Shown: piece after piece, positions 62,601-64,000 of the stretch
Layout of the letters: the number at the start of each line of letters is the position of its first letter
Position numbering within the stretch: position 1 is the stretch's first letter
DNA from: Aliarcobacter lanthieri
GTDB lineage: Bacteria; Campylobacterota; Campylobacteria; Campylobacterales; Arcobacteraceae
Reading direction: 5' to 3'
Assembly (NCBI RefSeq): GCF_013201625.1
Contig: NZ_CP053839.1
Span: forward strand, 186,001 to 250,000
Length of the DNA stretch: 64,000 nucleotides
Made by a program: the position numbers and the translations under genes
The notes under the pieces: model-generated
What the model was told of the DNA's origin: nothing
The model's input: the letters and a program-made list of their open reading frames with translations, nothing else
Database searches by the model: none

Positions 62601-63191
62601 ATGCTAAATACAGATTTTTTTAAAGATGTTGAGAAAATAGTTTTAAAAGATCCTCTTGGAGAGTTTTTAGGTGTTGATAAATCTTATACTTTTAGTTTTG
62701 AAGATGTTGTAAAACTAAGTGGGCACTCTTGTCCTACTGTTGCAGGTGCATATCTTATGACTTTAGCCTCTTTAAAAAAATTATATAAAAATGAAATACC
62801 TATTCGTGGAAATATAAAAGTTGAATTAAGAGATAAAAAATCTTTAGGAACAACTGGAGTTATAGCAAATGTTGCTTCTTTTATAACTGGAGCAAAAGAA
62901 GAAGATGGATTTAAAGGTTTACAAGGTAAATATTTTAGGAATGATTTACTTAAATATGAAGTTCCAATAAAAGGTGATATGCGATTTACTAGGATTGATA
63001 ATGGAAAAAGTATTGAAGTGATTTATGATTTATCAGATATTTACTTAAGTGGATTTGATGGAAGTTTAATGCAAAAAGGACTTCAAGGAATAGCAACAAA
63101 AGATGAACTTGAAACTTTTGGTAGAGCTTGGCAAAAAAGAGTTTCAGAGATTTTACTTATACACAAAGATAAAGTTATAAAGTATTTATAA
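62601..63191 (+). CDS. FmdE-like domain protein
   Basis: 196 residues with an FmdE-like core: the SGHSCPTVAGAYLMTLASLKKLY segment has His42 and Cys44, typical metal ligands in FmdE proteins. Members occur with molybdo- or tungsto-enzymes, though their activity is unknown. The rest is alpha/beta with a C-terminal QKRVSEILL helix. The start at 62601 is chosen for its AAGG site six bases upstream; an in-frame TTG at 62577 would lie inside the hairpin. It precedes a sulfurtransferase gene. Confidence 0.8.
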   Translation: MLNTDFFKDVEKIVLKDPLGEFLGVDKSYTFSFEDVVKLSGHSCPTVAGAYLMTLASLKKLYKNEIPIRGNIKVELRDKKSLGTTGVIANVASFITGAKEEDGFKGLQGKYFRNDLLKYEVPIKGDMRFTRIDNGKSIEVIYDLSDIYLSGFDGSLMQKGLQGIATKDELETFGRAWQKRVSEILLIHKDKVIKYL

Positions 63192-63338
63192 TTAGAGTAT
63201 ATTTTATAAAGATATTCTTAAAGACTTAAATTATATTTTATTATATATTTAACATAAATAAATCTTATAAATATTTATTGAAAGCTTAATTAATATTTAG
63301 CTAGTATCATCATTAATTTAATATTTTAAGGAGTTGAT

Positions 63339-64000
63339 ATGATGAAAAAGCTACTACTTTCGTCTTTATTTATAATATTTGGTTTTGGAGCTGATATTCC
63401 AAAAAATCATATAGTTTCTACCGATTGGCTAGAAAAAAATCAAGATAATAAAAATATAGTTGTTATTGATACAAGAACTGAAGCTGAATATAAAAAAGGG
63501 CATATAAAAAATGCATATAACTATTCAAAAGATGACTGGCAGAGAGGAACAACAATAAAGATACCTAAGCTTTATAATACTCCAGGACAAATTGAAGATA
63601 TGATGAGTAAAGCAGGTGTTACAAAAGATTCAATAATTGTTTTTTATAGCTCTGGTAATACAGAATCAGATTATGAATTTGCAGCAATAGGAGTTTGGAG
63701 TTTATACATATATGGTTTTAACAATAGTGTAATTTTAAATGGTGGTTTTGAAAAATGGATAAGTGAGAAAAAAGAGGTAACACAAAATATCCCTAACTCT
63801 AAAGATTCAAATTTTAAAATATCTAAATTTGTAAATGAAGTTGCTACTATAAATGATGTTGTTGAAGCAATATATGATGAAAATATACAACTAGCAGATG
63901 CAAGAGATTCAAAATTTTATTTAGGAGAAGATGATAGAGAAGATTTAGTAAGACATGGAAGAATTCCTACTGCTAAACTTACACCTATGATGAGACAGGT
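63339..64000 (+). CDS. Two-domain sulfurtransferase, 3' end cut by window
   Basis: Open frame from the ATG at 63339 (AAGGAG five bases upstream) to the window end, 220 codons seen. A signal peptide (about 1-19, ending GFGA) precedes a rhodanese domain (about 25-150) with VVIDTRTEAEYKKGHIKNA and LNGGFEKW. Its active-loop position has FYSSGNTESDYE, with Ser instead of Cys, as in the inactive N-terminal half of two-domain TST/MST enzymes. A second domain begins with DARDSKFYLGEDD. The catalytic cysteine should lie beyond the window. Likely a periplasmic thiosulfate or mercaptopyruvate sulfurtransferase. Confidence 0.88.
   Translation, partial: MMKKLLLSSLFIIFGFGADIPKNHIVSTDWLEKNQDNKNIVVIDTRTEAEYKKGHIKNAYNYSKDDWQRGTTIKIPKLYNTPGQIEDMMSKAGVTKDSIIVFYSSGNTESDYEFAAIGVWSLYIYGFNNSVILNGGFEKWISEKKEVTQNIPNSKDSNFKISKFVNEVATINDVVEAIYDENIQLADARDSKFYLGEDDREDLVRHGRIPTAKLTPMMRQ

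Overview
The window is a strongly AT-rich, gene-dense stretch of bacterial chromosome. It most resembles the Arcobacter/Aliarcobacter group of the Campylobacterota. The reasons are family-level: a ThrRS with a degenerate TGS domain, a short RqcH, flagellar genes scattered in the Campylobacterota manner, a sulfide:quinone oxidoreductase of the human SQOR type with rhodaneses, and a codon use dominated by A/T-ending codons. No insertion sequence, prophage, integrase or CRISPR array was seen. Genes are packed head to tail with 1-25 bp overlaps, and TTG starts are common (infC, dxr, the GGCT-fold gene, glnK and several flagellar genes).

Layout. 1-3.6 kb: 3' part of glmM, then lspA, leuC and mobA. 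3.7-6.4 kb: a Tat-exported SQR followed by a three-domain periplasmic rhodanese, which reads as a sulfide-oxidation pair. 6.5-9.6 kb (minus): thrS-infC-rpmI-rplT, with infC starting at TTG inside the thrS end. 9.7-12.8 kb: an unknown protein, a small CXXCH-less periplasmic protein, an RqcH/NFACT protein and a TraT-like lipoprotein. 12.9-19.4 kb: one long housekeeping operon cdsA-dxr-orf-hydrolase-tsaD-SUI1-nnr-cutA-thiG. 19.5-20.1 kb: tRNAs Pro, His, Arg, Leu and Gly behind a perfect TTGACA-N17-TATAAT promoter, then an exact second copy of tRNA-Arg beyond a terminator, then a 41-codon lipoprotein gene. 20.3-22.4 kb (minus): oadG-oadA, where the biotin carrier part of oadA has its own Shine-Dalgarno sequence and ATG.

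22.5-32.6 kb holds an AraC/GyrI-type regulator with a palindromic operator candidate, a divergent Aat-like protein, a chemoreceptor with a CheR-type tail, an MFS transporter, transketolase, a GGCT-fold protein with ArsB, and a C4-dicarboxylate carrier under an FNR-type box. 32.8-38.8 kb is an accessory phospholipid operon: a membrane protein, YnbA-like CDP-alcohol transferase, YnbB-like CDP-DAG synthase, PlsC, and a 1155-residue LplT-PlsC-acyl-ACP synthetase fusion. 39-47 kb is a nitrogen-sensing neighbourhood: glnD is overlapped by a 643-residue ankyrin-repeat gene and faced by a second ankyrin gene, with amtB, glnK and pyrC beyond.

47-57.4 kb is flagellar: fliM and flgI on minus; on plus an acidic unknown protein, fliQ, fliJ-like, motE-like, fliL, an unknown membrane protein, flgH, flgK, fliD, fliS and a fliT-like gene. 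57.4-64 kb: tilS-rimO, a META-domain lipoprotein, panC, an orphan OppB-type permease, acpS, then an FmdE-like gene preceded by a perfect TTGAT-N4-ATCAA box and a long 5'-UTR hairpin, and finally a two-domain sulfurtransferase that runs off the end.

Best candidates for something not well described: the FmdE-like gene with its FNR box and C-rich hairpin loop, the in-frame internal start of the biotin carrier in oadA, the ynbAB-plsC-lplT/aas lipid operon, and the ankyrin-GlnD linkage. All functional calls come from reading the protein sequences; no database search was run.
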